DNA of 64,000 bases, taken from the NCBI GenBank assembly GCA_029215795.1, contig JARDYH010000004.1, positions 216,234,517 to 216,298,516 on the forward strand. The letters are read 5' to 3'. Made by a program: the position numbers and the translations under genes. Under the pieces are notes generated by a model that was not told where the DNA came from, ran no database searches, and saw only the letters and a program-made list of their open reading frames with translations. Origin of the DNA: Anniella stebbinsi (Eukaryota > Chordata > Lepidosauria > Squamata > Anniellidae). Below, one piece after another: positions 42,537 to 53,364 of the stretch. Within the stretch, counting starts at the first letter, position 1, and every line of letters begins with the position of its first letter.

Positions 42537-42889
42537 GTGTAAAGCCCATGTTGCATGGGTGTTAGCAGGCCTGCTCCTTCCCTACTTTTTTGCCCCTAGT
42601 CTGCTCATCACAGAGAGTCTCATGAATAACGTGAACGTGGCTCATGCATATTGAATTCCCTCTCTGAAATTTGCATGTGGTGTGGCCCTGCCCCCTCCCT
42701 TAGGCACCCGAATTGGCCCCTTCGGTCCCCTTCCCCCTTCCTGCTGGTGGTGACAGCCTAAACGTGAGGCTGCATCTGGGGCCCACCTTTGTGCCACACT
42801 GATTAGCTGAGCATCCCACTTGTGGAGAGGCTGCCCTGTGAGTTTGGCACAGAGGAAATTAATTGCTATTAAAGCTTGAGCCTCCTGTA

Positions 42890-43065
42890 AATTGTGCACT
42901 TCCCCCCACTGCATCAATGGTGGCTGTAAAAGTCCCATTTAGGCCAGGGTAAAGGAGGAAATTGAGCATTCATGCCTTTACTCTTGTGTAAATAGGAACT
43001 TTATGGCCACCAGTGATGCAGCGGGGGTAGTGTGCAATTTACGGAGGCTCTGGAAATAGTGCAAT
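42890..43065. mobile_element. Foldback repeat (GCATCAATGGTGGC arms)
   Basis: Left GTGCACTTCCCCCCACTGCA, TCAATGGTGGC; right GGCCACCAGTGATGCAGCGG, GGGTAGTGTGCAATT: imperfect inverses about 100 bp apart. Relative of 28865-28990. Confidence 0.55.
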
Positions 43066-43231
43066 TCCCATCTCAATGGCAGTCACTGTTGTTGCCCAGG
43101 GGAAGTGCGCGATTTTGGCATGATGGCGGGCAGCTGCTCCCGGGGCCAAGCCAAGCTCTGAAGAGGTTCGCACAGCCCAGTGAGCGGGGGTCAGTGGGAG
43201 CAGCAATGGGGCGAGTAGTTCACCTATTCCC

Positions 43232-43679
43232 TATTTTTTATTTTTATTTTTTATTTCACAATTAAAATACAATGAAATCAAAAGCAAAAAAAAATCCCTC
43301 CCCATTCCTTCCTCATGCTTAATCAATTACAGAGTTTTCCTTCTTACATCTTTCATTTTCTTATCCAGGGTGGTATATTAAAATTCCATTCCATTATTAA
43401 TCATCTGCTTTTCATGAGTCCCACAAATTTCTGCAAGCTTCTACCAAAGTCATTCCATTCGATTCCTTTTTCATATAGTCTATTTATATTTTGCCAGTCC
43501 ATCCGAAAAGTATCTCTTTTCTTTATTCCGCTATGTAGTCTTAACTTCTGTTTCAACTTTTCGTTTATTGCTATGTCCCAAATTTTCTTTTTCCACAAAG
43601 ATACTGTCAGCATCCAAGCTGCCTTCCAATTACTTGCTATTAATTGCCTTGCGGCTGTCAACAAAAAAACAATTAATAT
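43232..43679 (-). pseudogene. L1-like LINE ORF2 C-terminal and 3' end
   Basis: On the minus strand the frame reads AARQLIASNWKAAWMLTVSL, WKKKIWDIAINEKLKQKLRL, then DTFRMDWQNINRLYEKG. This is the end of L1 ORF2 as in lizard L1s. The minus-strand A-rich tail is at 43232-43262. It is cut on its 5' side by the hAT element. A terminal frameshift or decay is likely. Confidence 0.75.
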
Positions 43680-44761
43680 TAGGGGTGTGCACGGACCCCC
43701 CGGATCGGATCGGGACCCGGATCGGGACCTCCAATTTTGTCCCGGACCGGTTCGGACAAAATCGGAGGCCCCCCGGACCGGATCGAGTCCGATCCCGACC
43801 CAAAAATCGTACATTTTTGGATCGGCCGCCATTTTTTTCCCCATAGACTTGCATTGCAATGCAAGTCTATGAGGAAAAAATGGCGGCGGGTGGGTAAGGG
43901 GAGGCCTAACTCCCTCCCCCCCCGGGGCCGTCCGCTGTGGACGGCCCCGGCAGGTAAACCCCCTCCCCCGCGCTCCCTACCCCCCCTGGGGCCGCCCGCT
44001 TCCATCCGCTGGCGCCCGCGGGCGCCAGCGGATAGAAGCGGACGGCTCCGGGGGGGGGTAAGCCCCCTTCCCCGCCACTGCTTACCTTCTCGGCCCGTCC
44101 GGCGCCGGCGGCTACTACCAGCGGGCTCCGCGGCCTACTCTCGAGTAGCGCGCCGGGTGATGACATCACCCGGCGCGCCACCCTGGAGCAGGCTGCGGAG
44201 CCTGCTGGGAGTAGTAGGCGCCGGCGCCGGACGGGAGCCGCCGGGCCGGGCAGGTAAGGGCCCCCCTCCCCCCTCCCCCCTCCGTGCGCCCCCTCCTCCC
44301 CTCCACGCACCCCCTCCTTACCTTTCCAGCCCGGCGGCTCCCGTCCGGCGCCGGCGCCTACTACTTCCAGCAGGCTCCGCGGCCTGCTCTAGAGTAGCGC
44401 GCCGGGTGATGACATCACCCGGCGCGCCACCCTAGAGCAGGCCGCGGAGCCTGCTAGTAGTAGTAGGTGCCGGCGCCGGACGGGAGCCACCGGGCCGAGA
44501 AGGTAAGTGCCCCCCTCCTCCCCCCCCCGCTGTCCACTTTCATCGGCGGGCGCCCGCTGGCGCCCGCCAATGGAAGCGGCGGTGGGCGCCAGTGGGCGCC
44601 CGCCGATCCGCCGATCCGCCGAACCGGTTCGGAGCTTTTTCGGACCGGTTCGGATTGGATCGGCCGATCCAGCTGCGGGATCGGAAATCGGATAATTTAT
44701 CCGATTTCCCACTGGACCGGACTCGGATCGTGGATCGGGTCCGATCCAGTGCACATCCCTA
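43680..44761 (-). mobile_element. Full hAT-like palindrome-rich MITE, 1082 bp (copy 4)
   Basis: Exact 8-bp duplication ATTAATAT at 43672-43679 and 44762-44769; ends TAGGGGTGTGCACGG and TGCACATCCCTA. In order: GATC/CGGGACC subterminal DNA, the 30-bp palindrome at 43842-43871, GGGGCCGTCC blocks, GGCGCCCGCGGGCGCC (44010-44025), then two palindromic units centred on GGGTGATGACATCACCC at 44155 and 44404 (249 apart), then the GATCGG-rich end shared with copies 1, 2 and 5. Same family as copy 2 but two units instead of seven. The 232-codon frame (43737-44435) is an artefact of the palindromes. Confidence 0.92.
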
Positions 44762-44769
44762 ATTAATAT

Positions 44770-45080
44770 ATTTTTTCTTTTATCTCTCTGTTTTCTTTAA
44801 CAAACATATTCAATAAAGCCAGCTCTGGTCTTTTACAAATCTCTTGACCAGTTTTTTTTTATTATTTCTTGAAAAACCATATCCCCAAACTTCCTGACCT
44901 TCCTACATTCGCACCCCATATGAATTTGAGTTCCATTGGTTTCGCATCCTCCCCAGCACAAGGGTGATACCCTCTGATTTTTGCCAGCTTCACAGGTGTC
45001 AGGTACCACTTCTGAACTAATTTTAGCAATCCTATTAATAGTATAGATTCGTTGTTTCATTAAATTTTATTAAATTTTAT
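44770..45080 (-). pseudogene. L1-like LINE ORF2, upstream part of the split copy
   Basis: Minus frame 44833-45060: IYTINRIAKISSEVVPDTCE, then SPLCWGGCETNGTQIHMGCE and CRKVRKFGDMVFQEIIKK, the C-terminal L1 ORF2 motif normally read as WW-C-GT-HMWWEC-VRKFW; here both tryptophans of HMWWEC are changed. It continues on the far side of the hAT element at 43679. 5'-truncated near 45080. Confidence 0.8.
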
Positions 45081-45109
45081 TTTATGGTAGCTTCATCCTT
45101 ATTTTGCAT

Positions 45110-45805
45110 TAACTGTAACTTCTCTTCAACTCATTTTGCTTCTCGTGTTGAGCTGGGTTTAAGACAAGACCTTTATTAACTGTTGATGATATAAAACAAG
45201 CCCACGTCACTGTGTGGGACCAAGAGAGAAAAGCCGCCTGAAGGAATGTTTTGTCTGACACACTGGTGTCTCTGCAGTTTGCTGAAAACTTTCCTCACAA
45301 TATTATCCTGCCCCCTGAGCTCTCACTGACCACTTAAATTATGCAATTGCTATAAAGCTTCGCTTGACTTATTTTTCAGAAGAGCTGATTACGGCACCCT
45401 GTTCAATGCTTTTGGAGGCAGAGGCTTCTTCGGGGCTTTAATGGGCCTGAAATATCACCGCCGCTAAGCCGCTCTTTCCGACTTGAAGAAAAGACGCATG
45501 GCAAATGTTTCGAGCAAGAGGGTTTTAATGGATACCTACAAATTAATCGGAAATATTTTTGTAAGTAATTTAAATTGGGAAAAGTCATTGCCATAATGAG
45601 ACCTAATTTTAAGCTTTGACATTTTCATAATACCCGGGCGTCTGCACAGATCAGCGATTCTCGATTTCAAAATAAGGCTTTTAATTTAAATGCAAATGGC
45701 AGTGACTGTTTCCTTCTTTGACCCGTCGGGATTTCTCCCTTTCTCTCTCTCCCTCTCTCTCAAACAGTAAGTTTTACAGATGGATTGCATTTCAAAGACT
45801 CAGTA
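45110..45805. other. Repeat-poor block, candidate conserved non-coding DNA
   Basis: No repeat landmarks. Contains ATGCAAAT (octamer-like, near 45690), repeated TTTTAAT/ATTTAAAT words and balanced composition. A CT-rich run lies at 45730-45762. The minus frame at 45403-45594 has no domain. Function not established. Confidence 0.35.
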
Positions 45806-45811
45806 TAGTGA

Positions 45812-45975
45812 AGCCACCCAACAGCTCAGTGGTAGAGCATCTGCTTTGCATGCAGAAGGTTGCAGGTTCAAGACTTGGCATCTCCAGTCAAAAGAATCAG
45901 ATAGTAGTTGATGGAAAGATCACGTGGGGAATTACTGCTAGTCAGAGCAGGAAATACTAGGCTGGATGGAGACAT
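45812..45975 (+). mobile_element. tRNA-Ala-derived SINE
   Basis: ACAGCTCAGTGGTAGAGCAT (A box), CTGCTTTGCATGCAGAAG (anticodon stem-loop with TGC), GCAGGTTCAAGACTTGGCAT (B box), then CTCCAGTCAAAAGAATCAGA and TACTAGGCTGGATGGAG, a tail resembling CR1 3' ends. The tRNA part is about 70 bp and could not work as a tRNA without a matching acceptor stem. Confidence 0.8.
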
Positions 45976-46643
45976 AGGACTTCTCTACACTGAAGCAAAA
46001 ATCCTACACCCTTACTGGGATTTCATCTTCCAAATTATTTGCAGGATTACGATTAGCAACATACATATGCTTCCCCCCTTTCCCCCCTGTTTCTCTTGTG
46101 AGCAAGTTCTGGATATTTCATTTATATAGCCAGTAGATGGTGCTGTGATATTGCACGATTCCAGAAGTACACCACCTCTTTGATGGTGATTTATATTTAT
46201 TACTGCATTTTCAGTGATTTATAAAATGGCGGAATAAAGCTTAACACCAACAGGAGAGGCACTGGAGGTTGACGACATGGTGAAAAGGACCTGTGAACTT
46301 CCGTGAGTGAACCATCACGAGCGCATGGCAAAAGTCTCATGTAGAAATGGCCATAGTCTGACTGAGTAGTCTGTTTTATATATAGCTGCTTTATAGCAGC
46401 TGGAAATCAAAACAAACCACCACCACCAACAACACCTTAACCATCCAAGTTTAATCTCTCTTAAAGAAAACAAATACAAAGCTGATTTTGAATAGCACAC
46501 AAACACTTTTTGTATTTTCATCTTGCACTATATCTGGGATTCATTCAACCTTTACCACAATAGCTGGAAAACATCTGTACTGATGAGATCTTAGCCACTG
46601 CTGGTCTCACCCATCATTCTTTAATGGATCCTCATGAGACTAG

Positions 46644-46786
46644 GTCCAGAACTACACCTTGAGAAATGTAGAATAAAAAAGCATGATACAACACTGTGAA
46701 AGCGGTCTATGGAATATGGATTGTGCCCCAACAGTTATCAGCGCACTTTAGTACCGCCATAAAGCAGTAGTGTAGATCTAGCCTAG
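46644..46786. mobile_element. GATCTACAC MITE
   Basis: GTCCAGAACTACACCTTGAG to GTAGTGTAGATCTAGCC, with ACACTGTGAAAGCGGTCTAT and CCCCAACAGTTATCAGCGCA. Matches 27731-27882. Confidence 0.75.
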
Positions 46787-46812
46787 GTTATCCAAATGGG
46801 CATAAAGCAATG

Positions 46813-47050
46813 GTTTTGAACCTCAGGCCAATGGGCTAAATCTGGCCTGCCTGGGGTTCCAATCCAGGCCGTGCTCCCTTCCCCTGGCTCCACCCCCTTT
46901 CCCCTGATTCCTGGTTGCTTAGTGGATTCCTGATGTATTTACTGACTTGAGAGTTTTAAGCTAAACTATGCTGGAATGTGGTCCCTGGACCTTGTCCAAA
47001 ACTGAATTCAGCCCCCAGGCTATACAAGGTTCAACATCCCTGGCATAAAG
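46813..47050. mobile_element. GGCCTGCCTGGGGT MITE-like repeat
   Basis: TTTGAACCTCAGGCCAATGG, AAATCTGGCCTGCCTGGGGT, TCCAAAACTGAATTCAGCC; the same ordered words at 53370-53610. Confidence 0.5.
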
Positions 47051-47083
47051 GGTGTGATGTAATAATTTGGTCATGGCACAGGT

Positions 47084-47273
47084 CAGTGGAGGCTGGTGGT
47101 TCCAATTTCGGTGGGGCTGTCGATCCATCCCGGGTTTCACTCAAAACCAGCCAGAACTCTAGAGGAGCTATCCCCAAAATGTGTCCAGCACTTGGGTAGT
47201 TCCTTTGAGAGTTCTGACTGAACCCAGAATGGATCCACAGCCCCACTGAAATCAGAGCTGCCAGACTCCACTG
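47084..47273. mobile_element. CAGTGGAGGCTGGTGG MITE, complete
   Basis: CAGTGGAGGCTGGTGGTTCC to CAGACTCCACTG. Flanks GCACAGGT (47076-47083) and GAACAGAT (47274-47281) agree at 6 of 8. 190 bp; inner GAACTCTAGAGGAGCTATCC and an inverse. Confidence 0.8.
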
Positions 47274-47578
47274 GAACAGATGCTTAGTTTACTGAAAACA
47301 CTCTCATTGTCGACTCTATTGCACATGGGTGTGCTTCAGAGACTTATGTGTATGAGTACCTATAATCTAAGATACATTCATAGCAGCCACTGGAAGGCCA
47401 CTGAGCTGATAAATCTGTGTCTGGACTATACCACTTTAGACGTCAAGTCAGACCTCACATGCTTAAATGCTCATGCATGCTAAAAAAAAAAAATCCCTGT
47501 GCACAGATAATAATTAACTACCATGTCAGATAGGCATTTTAGGCTAGAATCTTTCTCCATGGCAACTATGGTCAGAAA

Positions 47579-47777
47579 TAGGGTGACCATATGGAAAAAA
47601 GGACAGGGCTCTTGTAACTGGTCAAGAGGGCAGGGCTCCTGCAGCTTTAACTGTTGTGATGAAGAGGGAATTTCACCAGGTGATGCCTACAAGTGACACC
47701 TACTGAAATTCCCTTTTCTAGATAATTCCCTTTTCTAAATACAGGAGCCCTGTCTTCCTTTCCATTTGGTCACCCTA
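47579..47777. mobile_element. TAGGGTGACC MITE, internally deleted
   Basis: TAGGGTGACCATATGGAAAA to CATTTGGTCACCCTA, 199 bp. Flanks GTCAGAAA (47571) and GCCAGAGA (47778) agree at 6 of 8. Most of the first half of the dimer is missing. Confidence 0.8.
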
Positions 47778-47799
47778 GCCAGAGAAAGACCAAAGGACC

Positions 47800-47868
47800 A
47801 TCACTCAGCAGTAAAACACATATTTACATGCAGAAGGTCCGAGGTTCAGTTCCTGGTATGGGATATCT
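47800..47868 (+). mobile_element. tRNA-Ala-derived SINE head, diverged
   Basis: TCACTCAGCAGTAAAACACA, TTACATGCAGAAGG, TCCGAGGTTCAGTTCCTGG. Joined to the LINE end that follows. Confidence 0.55.
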
Positions 47869-47871
47869 GAC

Positions 47872-48064
47872 TGATCTCTTCCGGCAGGCCTTCCTAATTG
47901 AATTTTAAGAGGTCTCAATGTTATTTTAATAATGTATTCATTTTATATGTTCTTAATAATTCATTTGTTTTATACATTTTTAAACAGTTTTATATATTGC
48001 ATGCTGTTTTGTATTTAATGTCGTTCTTCGCCTCGATCCAGAGGGAGAGGCGGTTAAGAAATAA

Positions 48065-48103
<39 letters not shown>

Positions 48104-48112
48104 CATCATCAT
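47872..48112 (+). mobile_element. L2-like LINE 3' end with (ATT)n tail
   Basis: GATCTCTTCCGGCAGGCCTT, TGAATTTTAAGAGGTCTCAA, then GCCTCGATCCAGAGGGAGAG, GCGGTTAAGAAATAAATTTA, and (ATT)n at 48067-48112. Plus-strand homologue of 21739-21960. Confidence 0.8.
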
Positions 48113-48422
48113 CTAATGCTTCATTAGTACAGGTTGAAGCTTGTTTGAACTTATGACATTAACCTTTTTAAAAGCTTGCAGCTTTCCAGCACTCTTTCCT
48201 GGCTGCAATAAAGGCTTCTTGGAAAATAGTCTCAAGAATTGACAGGCTGTTGAAAGAAAGACATGCTCTATGAGATATGTCAGTTAAGGAATGGAGGGTC
48301 TAAAATGTTTAGAGAGAGAATAATCCTTTATAGAGGCAAAACTCTTTGCAGCCTGATGCTGGTTGGAGGCTGCAGAGGGCAGTGTTGCTGTGTATGTTAC
48401 CTATACAGACCATATGAAATGC

Positions 48423-48451
48423 CTATATATATATATATATATATATATATC
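48423..48451. repeat. (AT)n microsatellite
   Basis: About 14 units. Confidence 0.95.
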
Positions 48452-48889
48452 ATATAGGCGTCCACAGTACAATCCTAGGCATGTCTGCTCAGAAGTCCCA
48501 TTTAGTATAACATTGTAGCCTTATGTACCTATTAAGTGCCATTTGTCATTCTTTATGGCATCTGTAAGAGGGCCTTCCTAAAACAGATTGCATTGTATGG
48601 AATGAGAACCACTTTCACCAGTGAATGACTGAATGATGGTCCATGAGTTGTTTAAGAGTTACTCAAGAGTTGTTTAACCATCAAACAACCCACACCACAC
48701 AGGTTCGCATGACACAACTAGCAATGGTGACTGCCTACCGTGGCTTGCAGCCTGCACGCACTGCAACGCAACGTGGCTTAAATAAGCCATGGTGGGCTGC
48801 AATGATCATGTGACCAAGCCCACTATTAGCAACATATACACACATGCAATTGTGTAGAACAATGACATGGTAGAAGAAAATAGTTTTAT

Positions 48890-49215
48890 GTGGGGATGTC
48901 AGAAGAATCCATCGGGAGGTGAGATTCGCTGAACTTCCACCAGCTCCCCTGCCCTGGACTTCGGCTAGTTTACCATGAGCTGCCCTGACCCGATCTAGAT
49001 TGAGTCAGGCCAGCTCACAAGTTTTCAGAGTTTTTTCCTCATCGATAGAAATTTGGGCAAATTGCATGCATAATTTGTATCCATTATGAGCTTAATTTCA
49101 GTTGTAATTTGAATGATCTGTGCACACTGTGTTCACAATTTATGAAAACTAAACAAAGACATCACACTTTGTGCAAATTATGCAAATTGCAAATGTAATT
49201 TGCGCAAATTTCTAT
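48890..49215. repeat. AAATTTGTGC-rich dispersed repeat
   Basis: AAATTTGGGCAAATTGCATG, CACTTTGTGCAAATTATGCA, TTTGCGCAAATTTCT; same wording as 470-605. Possible hAT interior. Confidence 0.45.
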
Positions 49216-49229
49216 TGACGAACAACCCT

Positions 49230-49790
49230 CACCCCAAGACACACAGAAAACGTTTTCGGATTTTGAGGAAAAAGCATGGCATGGCTCACAAATGCGAGCC
49301 AAACTGGGTGAGCAGTGGGGATCCATCAAGTCCCAGAACGGCCGAATTTTCAAATGACAAACATTCCACGATTATTATTTTTTTTAAAAATAATGCATCT
49401 CATTACTTAAATTCAGTGTGGGGATTCTTTCTACAAATCAAAGCAATGTACAAATCTAGCCAAGACACCAGTGAATCTGTCCCCTCCCCTTCAATGTGGA
49501 AAGCAATTAGAGTCAGTTAAGCATGTGAACCCATTTCAGTGTTTGTTTTTTAGGCACATCTGTACCATAACATTATACTGGTTTTATAATAATTATATTC
49601 ACGACTTCCTGCCAAAAATTGGTGGAAAGTGCAACTAAAAATAGCAATCTGTTGTGACTTCACCCACCCACCCACAAGAATTTGCCTGGTAAAGTCTACC
49701 CCCCCCCCCCCGCCTCCCTGGAGTATGGATCCCTTGGGGAGAGGGATTGACTGTTAGCCAGTTTACATGTATGGTATAAATTTGATCAAA
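49230..49790. other. No gene recognised
   Basis: A 106-codon plus frame (49200-49520) has no domain. A C-run lies at 49700-49711. Confidence 0.35.
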
Positions 49791-49792
49791 AT

Positions 49793-49993
49793 AGGACCCT
49801 GTTCAGACAACACACTTTAAGCACTTTGACTTCAACATTATGGCATACCGTGTCATGACTTACTATATCGTGTAAACCATTCCTAACCATGGTGGCTACA
49901 TAACCACAGTTTAAACACGCTCACTAACCATTTGCTGCAAAAGGGTTTGTGGCCTAACCATGGCTTAGCATGTCGCCTGAACAGGCTCATAAA
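49793..49993. mobile_element. CTGTTCAGACAACA MITE, complete
   Basis: Left GACCCTGTTCAGACAACACA, right TGTCGCCTGAACAGGCTC: 15-18 bp inverted termini. Body has AACCATTCCTAACCATGGTG, GCTACATAACCACAGTTTAA, AACCATTTGCTGCAAAAGGG. Inverted relative to 60767-60961. No clear target duplication. Confidence 0.75.
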
Positions 49994-49999
49994 GAATTT

Positions 50000-50825
50000 G
50001 AATTATTTCTGATTCTTACATTTTGCTGATTCTCACATTTTGCTCCTATCTTTTACCAAGTAAGACACTGAGTTCCCTGAAGAAAAGACAAGATACACAT
50101 GTAAGAAATTAAAATAAGTATATGAAAAGAGACAAAGCTCAGATGGGCATTAGCCCGTTGCAGCACAAATAGCAAAAGAGCAACTTAGTTAGGATCAGGG
50201 TCTATTTCTCATTCTACTTTAGTCAGAGCTTTGATCCCCAGAAAAGGGGGAAGGAGGGTGGGGAGGGGGAGGGGAGGGAGGGAGGGAGGGATGAAAAATC
50301 AGATGGAACGGGGATATTTATTTTCAAGATGGTCTGAGGGGGATTTATCTCCACCCCCTTTTTAAAAACTATTAAAATGCAGCTGCCTCTCCAAGCAGCT
50401 GCATGGGTGCAGGCAGCAGACCAGCTGTCAAGTGTTATGAAAATGTTGCTACAAATGCCTCTGGAAATGTAGCATCATCCCAAAAGGAATTCCTTGGAGG
50501 GTGGGCAAATGGATGCTCTCTCATGTGCTTGGAGCTGCCTTTTTACAATGTAAAGAAAGAATTAATAATCTCATAAGTATTCCCAATTCCTGAACATTGA
50601 TGATCCCCTGGATTTTGGAATAGGGTGGGCACTTACGTATTATGCAGATCTGCATAAAATTTCCATAGACTAATTTGTAGGTGCAAACGTTTAAATTTAG
50701 ACTACAATTTAAATAGAAATGGAAAAAGGAAACCCACTACGTTTGGGGATACCATTGAGGAGGTGTGAACAAAACCTGCCAGACTGCGTCTCAGTAAAGC
50801 TCAGACCTACTTTTGAAAACATTCC
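50000..50825. other. Unique DNA with a G/A-rich run
   Basis: 50243-50290 is a GGGA/GGGGA-rich purine run. Otherwise unrecognised, with no exon. Confidence 0.4.
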
Positions 50826-50827
50826 CC

Positions 50828-50915
50828 AACCTGGTGCCCTCCATGCTGTCTGGGAATGATGGGAGTTGGAATCCAATACATCTGGAGAGGATCAATTTGG
50901 GAAAAGCTGGTATAT
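50828..50915. mobile_element. CCCCAACCTGGTGCCCTCC MITE fragment
   Basis: TTCCCCAACCTGGTGCCCTC, CTGGGAATGATGGGAGTTGG, ACATCTGGAGAGGATCAATT. Confidence 0.6.
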
Positions 50916-50919
50916 ATAC

Positions 50920-51760
50920 TGTGAGCTCTGGACCTTTCTTAAGGCCGCAATCCCATACACACTTACCAGTGGGTAAGTCCCATTGAACTCAATGGGACTT
51001 AAGTCTTGAATAGATATGCCTAGCTTTGCAGTCTAAGTCTCTCTGCATCGATTCAGTACACTGAGGTCGTTATCACACTAGCGGTTTTAAGCACACCCAC
51101 CTCGACTCTGCTCCACTTCTTCAGCGCTGGACTCGCATGATGTCGTCCCCGTCATGTTGTTCTCTCGCCCTGAGGTCGCAGTTTTTAGTTTCTGTTTCGA
51201 TGTATCCCTGAACGGGCAAAGTCCGAAAGGCAAAGGCAGGTATTGCAGGTATCGCAGCAATACTGACTACGTGTGAGTCAAAATGCTAGACTCGCATAGG
51301 AAACGGAGGGGGAACCAGCAGAAGCAAACCGGGGAGGGGGGGAAATGTAGTTGTGATAAAGCTCTGAAACATAGTCCTTGCATGGGGAAAGGAAGAGTTA
51401 AAAAGTGTGTTGAGAATTGTTCTCTTTGTTCTCCTTTATTTATTTTTTGTTTTGTTTTAATGTTCCAGGTAAAACCGTTCCTTAAGGTTAAAACAACAAT
51501 GACGCTTTGTGAATACAATGTATTGAACTTTACTGCCAAATGTATCGGAATGGTGGTTTTATCACTGTAAAGTGACAGAGGTCTCAAGAGACGCAAGAAC
51601 GTTTCAAGTGGAAAATGACTTCCACTGTTTCCCCCCTTCCTTCCTTGCTTTGCTATGCATGGAGGGACAAAACGGTGTCTGTCACAAGGTAAATCAACAC
51701 ATATTCTGGCAGCTCTTGGGTAAGGATGAGGAGTTTGGAGGCTAATGACCCATTTGTCCA
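50920..51760. other. No gene recognised
   Basis: A 164-codon minus frame (51267-51761) and a 95-codon plus frame (51283-51570) overlap. Neither shows a domain, so chance is the better reading. CpG content is raised at 51090-51300. Confidence 0.35.
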
Positions 51761-51764
51761 CATT

Positions 51765-51932
51765 ACCTGTAGCTTTGATTTTGGTGGGGCTGTGAATCCA
51801 TTCTGGATTTCAGTCAGAACCAGCCAGAACTCCAAAGGAACTATCTAAGGTGCCAAAACCTCTCACCCTAAATTCCGACTAGTTCTGATTGGATCCCGTA
51901 TTGGACCCCCGGACTCCACTGAAATGACTTAA
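51765..51932. mobile_element. CAGTGGAGG MITE, diverged
   Basis: TTGGTGGGGCTGTGAATCCA, TTCTGGATTTCAGTCAGAAC, GAACTATCTAAGGTGCC, GGACTCCACTG. Confidence 0.65.
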
Positions 51933-51940
51933 AACAGGGA

Positions 51941-52052
51941 CAGGCAATGTTTTGGACTACAACTCTCACAACCCCTTGCCATTAGCCATGCTGGCTGGGG
52001 TTACTGGGGGTTGTAGCCCACACCATCTGGAAAGGCACCAGTTTGCCTAAAT
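51941..52052. mobile_element. CAGGGACAGGCAA MITE
   Basis: GTTTTGGACTACAACTCTCA, GCCATGCTGGCTGGGGTTAC, GGGGGTTGTAGCCCACACCA, TCTGGAAAGGCACCAG; the two halves are inverses. Confidence 0.65.
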
Positions 52053-52167
52053 GTCTTGCATGATGTTGCAAATGAAAATGGCGAAACACTTCTCCAAGAA
52101 CGGTTTGGACATTTGTGAATTGAAGCTGCAAATGTACAGCTAAAATGGAGGTATGAAGGGCAAATAG

Positions 52168-52397
52168 AGTGGCCGTGTGTCCTACTTTACAGAGGACAGT
52201 CCTCTATTGGAAAGGCTGTCCGAGGACAAACCTTTGTTGGAAGACGTACATTTTAAGGGCTGTCCCGCTCAAGTCCAGTTTAAAATAAAGATCCCCAAGA
52301 AGGGAAAGCAGGAGACTTGGAGTTGCCCATCAACAGTTATCACCTGGACAACAGAGCAAACCCGCAGGTCAGCTGGTCACAGTGAGCTCCTTCAAGC
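52168..52397 (+). repeat. Dispersed repeat D1, complete copy
   Basis: GTGTCCTACTTTACAGAGGA, CAGTCCTCTATTGG, then AAGAAGGGAAAGCAGGAGAC, TTGCCCATCAACAGTTATCA, AGCTGGTCACAGTGAGCTCC. The 27.6-28.4 kb locus holds the same blocks separated. Open frame not conserved. Confidence 0.65.
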
Positions 52398-52404
52398 GGA
52401 GGAA

Positions 52405-52770
52405 AATCGCGTTCCCTGACCGTGGCTCTGCTTCCTGCTTCTCTTCCTTCTGCAACAAGCTGTAATTACACAAGGAAGAGAGCAACGACCACGTGGCTTG
52501 TATGTCCTCAATGCCGTTGAATGGGACAGTGCCCTCTAGTGGGCATTTTATAGCACAACTTTGCCTGCACATGGCAAGAAAACCCGACAAATATCGATAT
52601 ATCCCAGAAGAGGTTTTCTGAGGTTTTATTTTTAGCGTTAAAATGGGAAAATGGAGTGAGAGATGCACAGGATGCTGACCCATGAACAGAATGATCCATG
52701 CACATCCGTGAGTGGTCAGTAACGAGCGTGCTATAAAATGCTCATTTAAAGACACTCAACATTCCAAACT
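52405..52770. repeat. Dispersed repeat B, copy 2
   Basis: CTGCTTCTCTTCCTTCTGCA, AGCTGTAATTACACAAGGAA, ACAGTGCCCTCTAGTGGGCA, AACCCGACAAATATCG, GGTCAGTAACGAGCGTGCTA. Longest copy; follows D1 directly, as at 27.9 kb. Confidence 0.65.
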
Positions 52771-52779
52771 ATGGTGAGA

Positions 52780-53350
52780 TGTATTGTAATCCTATTTAAA
52801 TTGTAGTAATTATTTCAAAATTTACATCTATATTAGCATATGCAAATCCACATCCTCCTTGTCCTCTTTTTTATTTATATAAAAGATGTATTTTCTCTTG
52901 TCCGGCGGAGTGTATGTGGCCAACCTAAGGGCGATATCCAGAAGGCAAGCTACAAAGGGAGAGAAATAAATAAGATGTTTGTAAGTGCCCCAAATCCTAT
53001 AACCAAGGATCACTCTGTGAGCCCCACCCTTTCCATCACTACCCGTTGCTGAAGGCTCTTAACCTCATGCTGTCTGTCTGCTGCATTTATTTACTCCGCA
53101 ATCACCCAGTGCTCAGGCTGATTTAAAAGCCAAGAGGGTAATGGGAGCTTTTGATTAAAGTTAAACTAGGGGAGGAAAAGATTATTCTAACAATAGGTTA
53201 TCAAGAGCTGGAGAAATACCACAGCAGCTGCAATGTGTCAAATGACAGGCTGAGCACTGTGTGATTCCTGAACGTTTCTCCACACATATTTATTTATAGG
53301 CATGTGCGCAAGACATTACCAAGGCCAATTAAAAGAGTTGGTGGCTCCCT
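52780..53350. other. Repeat-poor unique DNA
   Basis: No exon or mobile element recognised. 53090-53300 is free of repeat words. Confidence 0.35.
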
Positions 53351-53364
53351 TTAAAGCCCTAATC

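Noticed and set aside
43737..44435. 232-codon plus-strand open frame rich in R, P and G
   Set aside because: It runs through a transposon's CpG palindromes; equally long frames lie on the opposite strand (43906-44310), and the same peptides recur at 18431-18709 in inverse orientation.
43232..45080. Endogenous retrovirus
   Set aside because: No LTRs, primer-binding site, gag or protease; the coding text matches L1 ORF2 C-terminus. I saw no retroviral remnant elsewhere in the window.
45815..45885. Possible functional tRNA-Ala gene
   Set aside because: A and B boxes and the TGC loop are present, but acceptor and D/T stems do not pair and a SINE tail follows.
51267..51761. 164-codon minus-strand frame with hydrophobic parts
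   Set aside because: No recognised family, overlaps a plus frame, lies in non-repetitive DNA without exon signals.
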